Positions 45,765 to 55,904 of a stretch of 64,000 bases of DNA are shown piece after piece. The DNA comes from CAYJFG01 sp964369405 (lineage in GTDB: Bacteria; Bacillota; Clostridia; Oscillospirales; Acutalibacteraceae). Numbering within the stretch: the stretch's first letter is position 1; each line of letters opens with the position of its first letter. The notes beneath the pieces were generated by a model that saw only the letters and a list, made by a program, of their open reading frames with translations, did not search any database and had not been told where the DNA came from. Both the position numbers and the translations under genes were made by a program. The DNA is taken from positions 1 through 64,000 of the forward strand of contig CAYJGB010000011.1 of the NCBI GenBank assembly GCA_964369405.1, given 5' to 3'.

Positions 45765-46661
45765 TTATACCTCTTTCTTTTTACGAGCAATAAAAATAAC
45801 ATAATCTGATAATCCGTATGCATTACCCCAAACTCTTGCACCTTTTTTACTTAAAAAGTCTTTTTCATTAATTTTTATAACTGTGTTAACGTCATTGCCT
45901 AAAGCTCTTGAATAAAAATACTTTCTTGCTCCAGTGTACACATATGATGCTATAGAAAAAGAACTCACTATATCAAAACCGGCTTCTTTTAATTGATTTT
46001 CATAGATAGATTTTGATATCGCATTTTCATCTGGTATAAATATTTCTTTTCTACCTTTTACTTGAGATGCTTTATTTACTGTTTCGTCATCTAAAGATAC
46101 CATATCAGCAATTGCAAGTATTCCATTTTCGTTTAATACTCTGTAGCTCTCTTTGAAAAATTCTGTTCTAGGTTTAAAGTGGAATGCTGATTCAAGTGCA
46201 ACTACCCTATCAACACTTTTATTGTCAAATGGTAAATCAATTGCATTTCCAATTTCATAATTTATTACATTGTCTAAATTTATATTTTTAACTTTTTGCG
46301 TAGCTACTTGCACATGCAATGGTGTTATATTAATTCCTTCTATTTTCTTTATATTAAATTCTTGTGCCCATAATATATCTTGCTCACCAAAACCAAAGCC
46401 AACATCTACTAATTTATCTACATTAGAAAACTCTCCACTTTCAGCTAATAATCTAGCCATATCTTGACACGCATCTTTATATGTTCTTGCGTTTTTCCAG
46501 TACCCTAAATTTAGCCACAAAGGTTTATTATCTATTTGAAAATTTGAATTTAATGTAGGCACTACATCATCACCTATTTTCTGATAATATTCTGCAGGAT
46601 TACTTACCCCTTCTATTCTATGTTTTGTATATCCAACAAGAAATTTTATAGCTTTTATCAT
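45765..46661 (-). CDS. SAM-dependent class I methyltransferase
   Basis: 298 residues with motif I LVDVGFGFGEQD (84-95), the GINITPLHVQVATQKV segment typical of small-molecule O-, N- or C-methyltransferases, then DLPFDNKSVDRVVALESAFH and ILAIADMVSL. ATG overlaps the NRPS stop codon as ATGA, so it is translationally coupled. Within the cluster it probably methylates the peptide product or a precursor. The GFGFGEQD pattern resembles enzymes of natural-product clusters, but the acceptor atom cannot be told. Confidence 0.9.
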   Translation of the reverse strand: MIKAIKFLVGYTKHRIEGVSNPAEYYQKIGDDVVPTLNSNFQIDNKPLWLNLGYWKNARTYKDACQDMARLLAESGEFSNVDKLVDVGFGFGEQDILWAQEFNIKKIEGINITPLHVQVATQKVKNINLDNVINYEIGNAIDLPFDNKSVDRVVALESAFHFKPRTEFFKESYRVLNENGILAIADMVSLDDETVNKASQVKGRKEIFIPDENAISKSIYENQLKEAGFDIVSSFSIASYVYTGARKYFYSRALGNDVNTVIKINEKDFLSKKGARVWGNAYGLSDYVIFIARKKKEV

Positions 46662-49600
46662 GATACATTCTCCTTGTTATTATTTTTTTGTTGAGGGAAA
46701 TATTCTTTTGAAATTGCATATTCATACATTTTTCTTATCATATCTTTGTTTACTTCTTGCCATGAAAAATCTATTTTTTCATACAATTTATCACTTGCTT
46801 CACTAATAAAATGCACCTGTGTTTTTTTGTGCCATGTTAGCATATTTTTATTTGCAATAACATTTTGAATATATGTTTCATCTTGATGTGTCTTACAATG
46901 AAATTCTAAAGTATCTAAAAAACTATCATAAGAAACTTTTTTCAAATTAATATTCTTTTTCACTAATGCTTTTGCAAAAAATGCTAATGTAGTTTTATTT
47001 GGATTAGTAGCATGTAATGTTAAGTTTTCAAGGCTATTACAAACTATCTTTCTTACAAGTTTTGCTGCAATATCTACAAAAGTGAACTCTAAAACTTCTT
47101 CATCAAAATCTGGATATTCGTTCACTAGCAGTATAACTCTCAGTAGACTGTAAAAAGCATTTTCTTGTATGTTTTCTTGGAATTTTCCGGTATCAGATTG
47201 AAAAACAACATTACCTAATCTGATTATTGTAACATTTTGACCGTCTTCTTTTGCCTTAAACAAAACTTGCTCTGCTTCATATTTTGTTTGACTATACAAG
47301 TCTTCAAATTTTTGACCAACTATGTTATCACACTCACCACAAAGCAGTTGTATATTTTCATCTTCTAGGTAACCTGTGCTTACTTGTGAAGATGATATGT
47401 GATATATCGGAATATTTCCTGATTTTTGTGACAATTCAATTATATTCTCAACGCTTTTAACATTTTGTAAATACATTTCTTCATACATACTAAAATGTGT
47501 TACTTTAGCAGCTGTGTTAATTATACAATCCATACTTGTTAAGAGATTGTATTCTTCTGTAACCATACCAAGGTTTTCTTTTGTTAAATCACCTAACATA
47601 ATATTAATTCTTTTTGAATGAGCATTATAAACATCAATAAATCCATAAAATTTGAATTTATTATATAATCTTATAAGCACTTCTTTTCTACTGTTACCTC
47701 TTAAAATTACATATATATCTGATTTTGAATATGATAATAATTCAACTAAAATATGTATTCCTACATATCCAGTTGCTCCTGTTAGTAAGACTTTAGAATA
47801 ATTTTTAGGACTTAAATTTATATTCTCTGTAAAATATTTTTGAGTATTCATTAAGTACTTGTCTTTATCAAAATCAAACTTAGGCAATGCACTTGATTCT
47901 TCATACATTTTTCTAATTTCATCAATCTGTGTCTTTATAAATTCATCTTTTGAGCTGTTTTCTACTAGTATTTCACTCAACGACCTAACAGTTTGATGTT
48001 CAAATAAATCTTTAATCTGTACATCGTATTTTTCACGTAATTTACTATAAATTCTAATAGCTTTTACAGAATCTCCACCTAAATCAAAAAACTTGTCATC
48101 AATTCCAATTTCTTCACTATCAGTTATTTCTAGCTCTTCACACCATAAATCATATAATTCTTTTTCTTTTATTGTTCTCGGTTTCACCTTTTCTATCATA
48201 TTAGTTGTACAAGGTGATGGCAAAGATTTTTTATCTATTTTACCATTAGCTGTTAGTTTGATTTCTTCTATTTTAATAAAATAGTTTGGTATCATATATT
48301 GTGGTAAAAATTCTTTGCAATGTTCTATTAGTAAGTTGTCATCAATTTGCTTAGCATTATTATCTGCTAAGTAATATAAAGAAATACCGTTTATCTTACC
48401 ATTTTGCTCATATATATTTGCAACTGATTTATTTATACCATTGTATAAATTAATTACATTTTCAATTTCTCCCAACTCAATGCGATGTCCTCTTATTTTA
48501 ACTTGACAATCTCTTCTCCCTTTAAACTCAATATACCCTTCTTTAGACATTACACCAAAATCGCCAGTGCGATACAATTTTCCATACTCTTTGTGATTAA
48601 TAAAAGCATTTTTAGTCTTTTCAACATCGTTTAGATAGCTTTTAGCTACTCCCCTGCCACCAATATAAATTTCTCCTATAACACCAATAGGGCAAGGCTT
48701 TTCTTCGTAGTTTAATATATACATACTTTGGTTAGAAAGTGGATATCCATACGGTATACTATTCCATTGTTTACTAACTTCTTTAATATTATAATATATC
48801 GACCATATTGAGGCTTCAGTTGCTCCACCTAAACTATAAATCCTAACATCTGATATTATATTTTTTATTCTATTAGGTAATGTAGTTGCAATCCAATCTC
48901 CACTTAACATCACTACTTTTAAAGCAGGCTCATCTAACATTATATTTTGTTCTCTATGATTGCTATACCATAATTTATTATCTGTATTTTCATATTTACT
49001 TTCTATTTCTGAAATATATAAATCCATAATTGCTGGCACTGTATTCCAAATAGTTACGCCCTCATCTTCTACTAATTGCGCTATATTTGGTATATCTCTC
49101 TCATCTGGAACTAAAACTAATGTGCTACCATTATACAAACTTCCAAACACATCAAAAACTGATAAATCAAAACAAAGTGATGATATACCTATAAATACAT
49201 CTTCGTTATTTATATCAAATTTATTGCTAACATCAATTATCGTATTACACACGGCGTCATTACTAATTACAACGCCTTTTGGTTCTCCAGTACTTCCAGA
49301 TGTATATATTACATAGGCTATATCACTAGGTTTAACTTCTTCTTTTAAATCATTGTTTTTTGTTATAATTTTAAAATCATTGCTATCTAAATAACATAAG
49401 CAATTACTATGATTTAAAATATATTCTCTTCTTTTTAACGGATAGCTTTCATTTATAGGAACATATGCAGCACCACTTTTTACAATACCAATAATATTGA
49501 CAATAGTCTTAATATTTCTCTTTGCAATTAAGCCAACAAAATCTCCAGCTCCAACATTATTATCTTTTAACACTTTAGCGATTTTATCAGATTGTTTATC

Positions 49601-52600
49601 AAGTTCACTATACGTTAATGACTTATTTTTATATTTGAGTGCTATACTGTTTGGGAAGTTTATGAAACTTGTACCAATTAGTTCTTTCAATGTAAGTGAT
49701 GGTATTTGATGCTGTGTATTATTATATTGAGTTAATAGTTTTATTTCTTCTGGAAGCAACTCTATATTAAATTTTTTATCAATATCTAAAATCATCTTTT
49801 CGAATTGTGCAAACATATTTTCTACAATATCAGCATCAAACAATTCTTCAACATAATCCCATGTAATTGATAAAGATTTTTTTGATTCCATAACTTGACA
49901 ATCTAAGTATACTTGTGGAGTTTGACTTACACTAAATGCTACTTCGCCAAAATCTTCTAAATTATCAAATTGTTCATCATTAAAAATCATACTAGTAAAT
50001 ATTATAGGCATTACAGCAGACATATTTAAATTACGTGAATGAGCTAAATCTCTTATAACTGAAATGCCATCATAAACACTATTTTCTATGTGTTCTATCA
50101 TTCGTTTTTGAACTTCTTTAGCTCTTTGCCAATAGTTATCACTACAATTAGCATAAGTATCAAGAAGTAAAACAGATGTGAAATCACCAATAATTGAATT
50201 TACATCTTTATGATACGGATATCTATTAAAAATAGTTACATTTAAAGTGTGATCTGCTTGATTTCCCCAATAAGCGAGTAAATCTGAAAAAGCAGTACAC
50301 AAGTATGTTGACGGTGTGATATGATTTTTTCTTATGACATTTTTAATAATTTCCCAATTTTCTTTTGATATTTTTGCTGATAATCTTTTGAAATGTGGTT
50401 TAAAGTTTTTATCTTCAACTTCTTTAGTAATAGGTGCTGATGATGGCAATTTCTGAATTTTATTTGTCCAAAAATTCTTAGCTTTAGTATATAAAACATC
50501 ATTAATGTTGTTTTGCTTATCATAAATATAATTTTGAAAAGTATAATCAAATTCAGGTAATTCTATCTCTTTTTGATTATAAACAGCTAACAGTTCTTGT
50601 ACTAATAATCTCATACTAGTTCCATCAGCAATAAGTAAGTCAAACCCTATAAAGAGTCTTTGGAAGTTTTCGCCTTTAAGCACTTTGAATGAGAATAATG
50701 GCCATACGTATGGATTAAACTTTTGGTGAGACATTTTTTCTCTTAACTGAGAAACTTCCTTATTTTTAAATTCTTCACTATTATTATCTAAAGTTAAAAC
50801 TTCTATTTTATAATAGTCAGTTTTAGGAAGTATTTTTTGATAACCACCATCAATCATAACTGCTCTTAACATAGGTTGATGTTCAATTACTTTATTTAAT
50901 GCTCTTTCAAAACGTTTGACATCTAACACATTATCAATTTCATAGTAAGCATGAGCTGCAACTCCACCCATTTCAAATTGCTCATCTGCACCAATCAAAT
51001 AAGCCATTTGAACATCGGTAAGTGGAAATTTTTCACCTTGCGTTACTTTACTAATAGTTTTAACTTGATTTGTATCTATTTTTTCTATTAAAGCATTATA
51101 ATTGTTTCTTACATATCTAGCTAAACTTTCAATTGTACTAGCTGTTAAAAATTCTTTTAATGGGATTTTTATATTAAATTCATCTTCTATTTTACTTGAT
51201 ATTCTAACCATAGATACAGAATCACCACCAATTTCGAAAAAGTTATCTAGTACACCTATTTTTTCGATTGATAATGTATCTTTCCAAATTTCAAGTATTT
51301 TCTTTTCTTCTTTGTTTCGTGGTTCTATAAATATCTGTTGTTCTTCTTTTATTTCTGGTAGTAGCTTTCTGTCTACTTTTCCATTTTGACTAAGTGGTAT
51401 TTTGTCTATTTGACAATAATTTTGTGGTAACATATATTCAGGTAAATGCTCTTTTGCTAATTCATTTAACTCCTCTATATCTACTAGTTGTTCAGAAACG
51501 TAATACGCTACTAAAATATCTCTACCACTTTTTGTACTACATAACACCACTACAATATCATCTATTTTATTATTTGATTTTAAAACGTTTTCAATTTCTC
51601 CGAGTTCAATTCTATGCCCTGCTATTTTAACTTGTTGGTCTTTTCTGCCTCTAAACTCTATATATGAGTCTTTTCTCATTATGCCAAAATCACCAGTTTT
51701 ATAAATTTTTCCATATCTACTATGATTAATAAACGCTTCCTTTGTTTTCTCTTCGTCATTTTGATATCCCTTTGCTACGCCTATTCCACCAATATAAATT
51801 TCACCTTGTACATCTATTGGACAAATGTTCATTTTGTTATCTAAAACATACACATTTTGATTAGAAAGAGGATAACCATAAGGTATACTGTTCCAAGAAT
51901 CTTTTATATTGTTTACAGGATAGTAAATTGACCAAATTGATGCTTCTGTTGCTCCACCCAAGCTGTAAATTAGAACATCTGGATATTCACTAGTTATTTT
52001 TTCAGGCAAGTCTAGTGGAATCCAATCTCCACTAAGCATTACAACTCTAATATCATTTTCATTAATATCGATGCATTGCAATGAGTTAGAATTTTTATAC
52101 CATATTACATTATCACTATTTTGTTTTTCTAGTTCAGTTATATATAGTGCCATAATCGCAGGAACAGTATTCCACACAGTCACACAGTTATTTTTAACTA
52201 ACTCTATTATATTATTTATATCTCTTGCGTCTGGTGCAATTACCATTTTAGCACCTACTTGCATACTTCCAAAAACATCATATACTGATAAGTCAAAACA
52301 ATACGATGATATTCCTATAAATACATCTTCAGAAGTTATATTAAATCTTTTATTAATATCTATTATAGTGTTACAAACTGCTTGATTACTTATCATTACG
52401 CCTTTTGGAATACCTGTACTACCTGATGTATAAATTACATATGCAATATCTTCTTTAGTTGCAGTTCTAGGCGTAACATCTTGTTTAACACTATAAAACT
52501 CTATCTGTTCATCATACATAAATGCTTTACACTTACTTTGATTTAATATATATTTTTTTCTTTTCTCTGGATAATCAATACTTATTGGAATATACGCTGC

Positions 52601-54193
52601 TCCACTTCTTGTAATTGCCAATATGTTGACTACTGTTTCAACACATCGTTTTGCTAAAACACCTACAAAATCTCCTGCACCAATCCCTTTTGATTTAAGC
52701 GTTTCTGCTTTTCTCTTTGTTAAAATATCAACGTCATTATAACTTAAAGTTTTAAATTCATCTTGCAAGTAATCGTTAAATTTATAATTATCAAATGATA
52801 TTTCTAATAAATTTGCTAATGTCGTTTTAGGTATATCATCTTTTGTATTGTTGTATTCTATCATCATGTTTTTTTCATGTTCATTAATTGTAAACACATC
52901 AGCAACTGTAGCTTCACTATTTACAACAGTATGTAACAAATCATAATATTGATTAAACATACGCTCAATAGTATCTTTATCAAACTTGTTGTTTGCATAA
53001 TCCCATGTAACTACAAGCCCACCTTCTGATTGTGATACTTGACAATCAATATACACTTGTGGTGTTTGACTAATACTATAATCTACTGTGCCAACTCTAT
53101 TAATAGCATCCATTCCCTCTTCTTTGTAAAGCATACTAGTAAAAACGTAAGGAAATAATGCTTTTTCTACTACTCCACGTTCTCTGGCTATCATTGAGGT
53201 TATTTGCATACCATCAATACGCATATGACGATATGTACTTGAAATAACTTTTTTAAGGTATTTACCACTTTCAATTATCGAGTTGTCACTAAAGGAATTT
53301 AGCTGTAAAGAAAGAGGCATAATTGTTGTAAAATCTCCAATTAGGTTTGTTTTATTGTCAAGTAATTTACCTCTATCAGATAATGTAAAATTAATTGTAA
53401 AATCAGATTGATTAGACCAATAACCTAAAATATGTGAATATATTGCAGACAACGCATGTGTTGGAGATACATTGCTTTCATCAAATTTTTCAAGCATTTT
53501 AGTCCATTTTGTTTCTTCTATATTGAATTTAAGTCTGCTGAATTTCGTAGGTTCATTTGAATACTTAATACAACCTAAATTTGGCGAGTCTGGTATTTCA
53601 GAAATTTTATTTGTCCAGTACTCTAAATCTCTTATATATGCTTTACTATTCTTTCTTTTCTCTAAATCTTCAACATAATCTTTAAAGCTATATACTATTG
53701 GCTCTAATATTATATCTGGTTGGTTGTAGTAAGCTAAAACTTCTTTAATTAAAATTGTAATACTACTTGCATCTGCTACTAATAAATCGATATCAAATAA
53801 AATCTTGTATTCGTTATCTAAAAGCTGTACATATGTAATTTCAAACATAGGGAATGTACCAAGCGGTATAATTCTATGAGATACTTTTTCTCTATATTCT
53901 AAAATAATTTTATTTTGCTCATCTTTGCTTTTGTTTCTTACATCTATGATTTTAGAGCTATATTTTGGTATATCATTTAAAATTTCTTGCGTCCCATCTT
54001 CGTTTAAAATAGTATGTAACATTGGCTGACGTACAATTACTTTGTTAATTGCTTCATCAAATTTTTTCGGGTCGACTTTAGTGTTTATTTCGTAATATGC
54101 GTGTGTAGATACCCCACCACAGTCATATTTTGCATTACGTCCTAAAGAATATGCTAACTGAATACCGGTCATTTGAAAACGATTACTTTCCAT
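46658..54193 (-). CDS. Two-module NRPS, Cy-A-PCP-Cy-A-PCP-reductase, predicted Cys-Cys
   Basis: 2511 residues. Cy1 (about 1-440) has DLLVADASS and Cy2 (about 1055-1500) DLLIADGTS, the D-x4-D-x2-S motif that marks heterocyclisation domains in place of the HHxxxDG of condensation domains. A1 (about 455-950) and A2 (about 1510-2000) have YTSGSTG cores and GGATEASIWS. My manual specificity codes are D-L-Y-N-M-S-L-I-W-K and D-L-F-N-M-S-L-I-W-K, close to the known cysteine code of HMWP2. Carrier sites are IGGDSVS (near 989) and LGGDSVK (near 2036). The end (about 2130-2490) is a thioester reductase with LTGATGYVGIH and YSQTKYEAE, predicted to release an aldehyde or alcohol. There is no loading module, although Cy1 needs an upstream acyl donor. 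Confidence 0.95.
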   Translation of the reverse strand: MESNRFQMTGIQLAYSLGRNAKYDCGGVSTHAYYEINTKVDPKKFDEAINKVIVRQPMLHTILNEDGTQEILNDIPKYSSKIIDVRNKSKDEQNKIILEYREKVSHRIIPLGTFPMFEITYVQLLDNEYKILFDIDLLVADASSITILIKEVLAYYNQPDIILEPIVYSFKDYVEDLEKRKNSKAYIRDLEYWTNKISEIPDSPNLGCIKYSNEPTKFSRLKFNIEETKWTKMLEKFDESNVSPTHALSAIYSHILGYWSNQSDFTINFTLSDRGKLLDNKTNLIGDFTTIMPLSLQLNSFSDNSIIESGKYLKKVISSTYRHMRIDGMQITSMIARERGVVEKALFPYVFTSMLYKEEGMDAINRVGTVDYSISQTPQVYIDCQVSQSEGGLVVTWDYANNKFDKDTIERMFNQYYDLLHTVVNSEATVADVFTINEHEKNMMIEYNNTKDDIPKTTLANLLEISFDNYKFNDYLQDEFKTLSYNDVDILTKRKAETLKSKGIGAGDFVGVLAKRCVETVVNILAITRSGAAYIPISIDYPEKRKKYILNQSKCKAFMYDEQIEFYSVKQDVTPRTATKEDIAYVIYTSGSTGIPKGVMISNQAVCNTIIDINKRFNITSEDVFIGISSYCFDLSVYDVFGSMQVGAKMVIAPDARDINNIIELVKNNCVTVWNTVPAIMALYITELEKQNSDNVIWYKNSNSLQCIDINENDIRVVMLSGDWIPLDLPEKITSEYPDVLIYSLGGATEASIWSIYYPVNNIKDSWNSIPYGYPLSNQNVYVLDNKMNICPIDVQGEIYIGGIGVAKGYQNDEEKTKEAFINHSRYGKIYKTGDFGIMRKDSYIEFRGRKDQQVKIAGHRIELGEIENVLKSNNKIDDIVVVLCSTKSGRDILVAYYVSEQLVDIEELNELAKEHLPEYMLPQNYCQIDKIPLSQNGKVDRKLLPEIKEEQQIFIEPRNKEEKKILEIWKDTLSIEKIGVLDNFFEIGGDSVSMVRISSKIEDEFNIKIPLKEFLTASTIESLARYVRNNYNALIEKIDTNQVKTISKVTQGEKFPLTDVQMAYLIGADEQFEMGGVAAHAYYEIDNVLDVKRFERALNKVIEHQPMLRAVMIDGGYQKILPKTDYYKIEVLTLDNNSEEFKNKEVSQLREKMSHQKFNPYVWPLFSFKVLKGENFQRLFIGFDLLIADGTSMRLLVQELLAVYNQKEIELPEFDYTFQNYIYDKQNNINDVLYTKAKNFWTNKIQKLPSSAPITKEVEDKNFKPHFKRLSAKISKENWEIIKNVIRKNHITPSTYLCTAFSDLLAYWGNQADHTLNVTIFNRYPYHKDVNSIIGDFTSVLLLDTYANCSDNYWQRAKEVQKRMIEHIENSVYDGISVIRDLAHSRNLNMSAVMPIIFTSMIFNDEQFDNLEDFGEVAFSVSQTPQVYLDCQVMESKKSLSITWDYVEELFDADIVENMFAQFEKMILDIDKKFNIELLPEEIKLLTQYNNTQHQIPSLTLKELIGTSFINFPNSIALKYKNKSLTYSELDKQSDKIAKVLKDNNVGAGDFVGLIAKRNIKTIVNIIGIVKSGAAYVPINESYPLKRREYILNHSNCLCYLDSNDFKIITKNNDLKEEVKPSDIAYVIYTSGSTGEPKGVVISNDAVCNTIIDVSNKFDINNEDVFIGISSLCFDLSVFDVFGSLYNGSTLVLVPDERDIPNIAQLVEDEGVTIWNTVPAIMDLYISEIESKYENTDNKLWYSNHREQNIMLDEPALKVVMLSGDWIATTLPNRIKNIISDVRIYSLGGATEASIWSIYYNIKEVSKQWNSIPYGYPLSNQSMYILNYEEKPCPIGVIGEIYIGGRGVAKSYLNDVEKTKNAFINHKEYGKLYRTGDFGVMSKEGYIEFKGRRDCQVKIRGHRIELGEIENVINLYNGINKSVANIYEQNGKINGISLYYLADNNAKQIDDNLLIEHCKEFLPQYMIPNYFIKIEEIKLTANGKIDKKSLPSPCTTNMIEKVKPRTIKEKELYDLWCEELEITDSEEIGIDDKFFDLGGDSVKAIRIYSKLREKYDVQIKDLFEHQTVRSLSEILVENSSKDEFIKTQIDEIRKMYEESSALPKFDFDKDKYLMNTQKYFTENINLSPKNYSKVLLTGATGYVGIHILVELLSYSKSDIYVILRGNSRKEVLIRLYNKFKFYGFIDVYNAHSKRINIMLGDLTKENLGMVTEEYNLLTSMDCIINTAAKVTHFSMYEEMYLQNVKSVENIIELSQKSGNIPIYHISSSQVSTGYLEDENIQLLCGECDNIVGQKFEDLYSQTKYEAEQVLFKAKEDGQNVTIIRLGNVVFQSDTGKFQENIQENAFYSLLRVILLVNEYPDFDEEVLEFTFVDIAAKLVRKIVCNSLENLTLHATNPNKTTLAFFAKALVKKNINLKKVSYDSFLDTLEFHCKTHQDETYIQNVIANKNMLTWHKKTQVHFISEASDKLYEKIDFSWQEVNKDMIRKMYEYAISKEYFPQQKNNNKENVS

Positions 54194-54197
54194 TTAC

Positions 54198-55886
54198 TTA
54201 AACTTCCTTTCTGTTTTTGTAACCAAACTCCATACACATTAAATATATTTCATTATCTTTCAAATTAAAATCTTCTCTTATACTCCTAAAGTTCATTTCT
54301 CCAATTATACAACTACCCATTTTATTCTTTTCACATTCAACACTTAATAATTCCTCTATTATTCCCGCTTCTATAATTCCATAATAATAAGCCATTCCAC
54401 CATACTTAGGCATCGAAGCTTTTGCATTATAAACTAAATATACTGAAAAAGCTGAACTTTCAAAAATTTCTTCATTTTGAAAATAGTGACAATTTTTATC
54501 TATTCCTACTGTAGATAGTAACTCAATATTATGGTTTGTTGGATTGTAATAATATATCCCTTTATCTATATTTTCTACCCTATTATCTTTGACACATATA
54601 TAAATATCTATTGGATATAAACCACCAGCACTTGGATAGAAATATTTAATCTCTTTTCCTTCAAATCTTTGAGATAAACTTAAAAACAATCTTGAAAAAT
54701 CTTCAAATTTTATTTGTGAACTTGTGTCAAAAATTCTTGTAGTACTTCTATTTTTTAAGTTATCATAAGTATCATTATCGATATCTAATTGAATACTTTT
54801 ATTAGCCTTGCTATCTTTTGTTCTAAGGATACTTTCTTTTTTAAATTCATTTAGCTTTTCTTCATTAATACGTAACTCTTCATCATATGGAAAATTAGTA
54901 GAAAATAAATTTTCTTGAGAATAAAAAAGAGCGTCTATTTCTTGTACACACGATATTAATATTTCCATACTAGTAAGTTTTTTAATAAACTTATCTAACT
55001 TAACTTTATTAAAATCTTTAAAACTTTCTTTCAATTCGCTTAACAAAACACCTTTACATGTTAATTTGTAAAACTTAGGGAAAAGAGTTACATAATCACC
55101 TTTTAATATAAAGTTTTCTATCCTTATTTTATCATTATCCATTACTTCCCACTTTACTGTCGGTGCCCAACAATACTTTTGTTCACACATTTTATTTTTC
55201 ACCTCTAAAACGACTTTATTTATTTGTAATACCAACTCATTTAAGTTGTCTGCATCATTTAAATAGAAATGATTTCCATTAAAAATTTTCACTTTAATTA
55301 AATCTCTTGAATACAGTCCCCACTGGTTTATATCTGTATTAACTACCTCCTCGTCTTTATCGCCTACAAAAACAGTAATAGGAGCTTTTAGTATATTTGC
55401 TTTATTTGGTTTATATGTATCTAAAAGTTCATAATCACTTCGTATTATAGGTAGTAATAATGATAATAATTCATTGTTGTTTATTACTTCTTTATTAACT
55501 CCTCCCATTTCTATTAAATAGTTTTTAAAATCTCTATCATCTATATTTTTAATATTACTTTTAATATTCATATGTGGTGGAACTTGTCCAGACACTATAA
55601 CAGCATTAACTTTTTTGTTGTACTTATTTTCTAAAACAAATGCCGCTTCATAGGCAATATACGCACCCATGCTATGACCAAATAATATAATTCCTTCTAA
55701 ATTCATATTATATATATCATCTGCTATACTAGAAACAGCATTTTCGAATGATGTGTGCTTTTCTAAGTTGATTTTACTACCATGCGCATTATATTCATAT
55801 GATATTATGTTATGTTGACTTATATCTTTAAGTCTTTTAAATGTAGAAGCTTGCCCACCAGCGTGTGGGAAACAAACAATATTCAT
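54198..55886 (-). CDS. Type II thioesterase fused to SagB-type thiazoline oxidase
   Basis: 562 residues. The first 225 are a type II thioesterase (CFPHAGGQASTFKRL, GHSMG at 70-74, late NGNHFYL with the catalytic His), which clears misloaded carrier proteins. Residues from about 230 are a SagB/McbC-type dehydrogenase: RSTTRIFDTSSQIKF, PSAGGLYPIDIYICV and GMAYYYGIIEAGIIEELL, the FMN-binding nitroreductase fold that oxidises azolines to azoles. A fusion of these two is uncommon, and it fits a product made by heterocyclisation. ATG at 55886; the gene ends four bases before the NRPS. It predicts thiazole, not thiazoline, rings in the final compound. Confidence 0.88.
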   Translation of the reverse strand: MNIVCFPHAGGQASTFKRLKDISQHNIISYEYNAHGSKINLEKHTSFENAVSSIADDIYNMNLEGIILFGHSMGAYIAYEAAFVLENKYNKKVNAVIVSGQVPPHMNIKSNIKNIDDRDFKNYLIEMGGVNKEVINNNELLSLLLPIIRSDYELLDTYKPNKANILKAPITVFVGDKDEEVVNTDINQWGLYSRDLIKVKIFNGNHFYLNDADNLNELVLQINKVVLEVKNKMCEQKYCWAPTVKWEVMDNDKIRIENFILKGDYVTLFPKFYKLTCKGVLLSELKESFKDFNKVKLDKFIKKLTSMEILISCVQEIDALFYSQENLFSTNFPYDEELRINEEKLNEFKKESILRTKDSKANKSIQLDIDNDTYDNLKNRSTTRIFDTSSQIKFEDFSRLFLSLSQRFEGKEIKYFYPSAGGLYPIDIYICVKDNRVENIDKGIYYYNPTNHNIELLSTVGIDKNCHYFQNEEIFESSAFSVYLVYNAKASMPKYGGMAYYYGIIEAGIIEELLSVECEKNKMGSCIIGEMNFRSIREDFNLKDNEIYLMCMEFGYKNRKEV

Positions 55887-55904
55887 AAATCCACTGCCTT
55901 TCTA

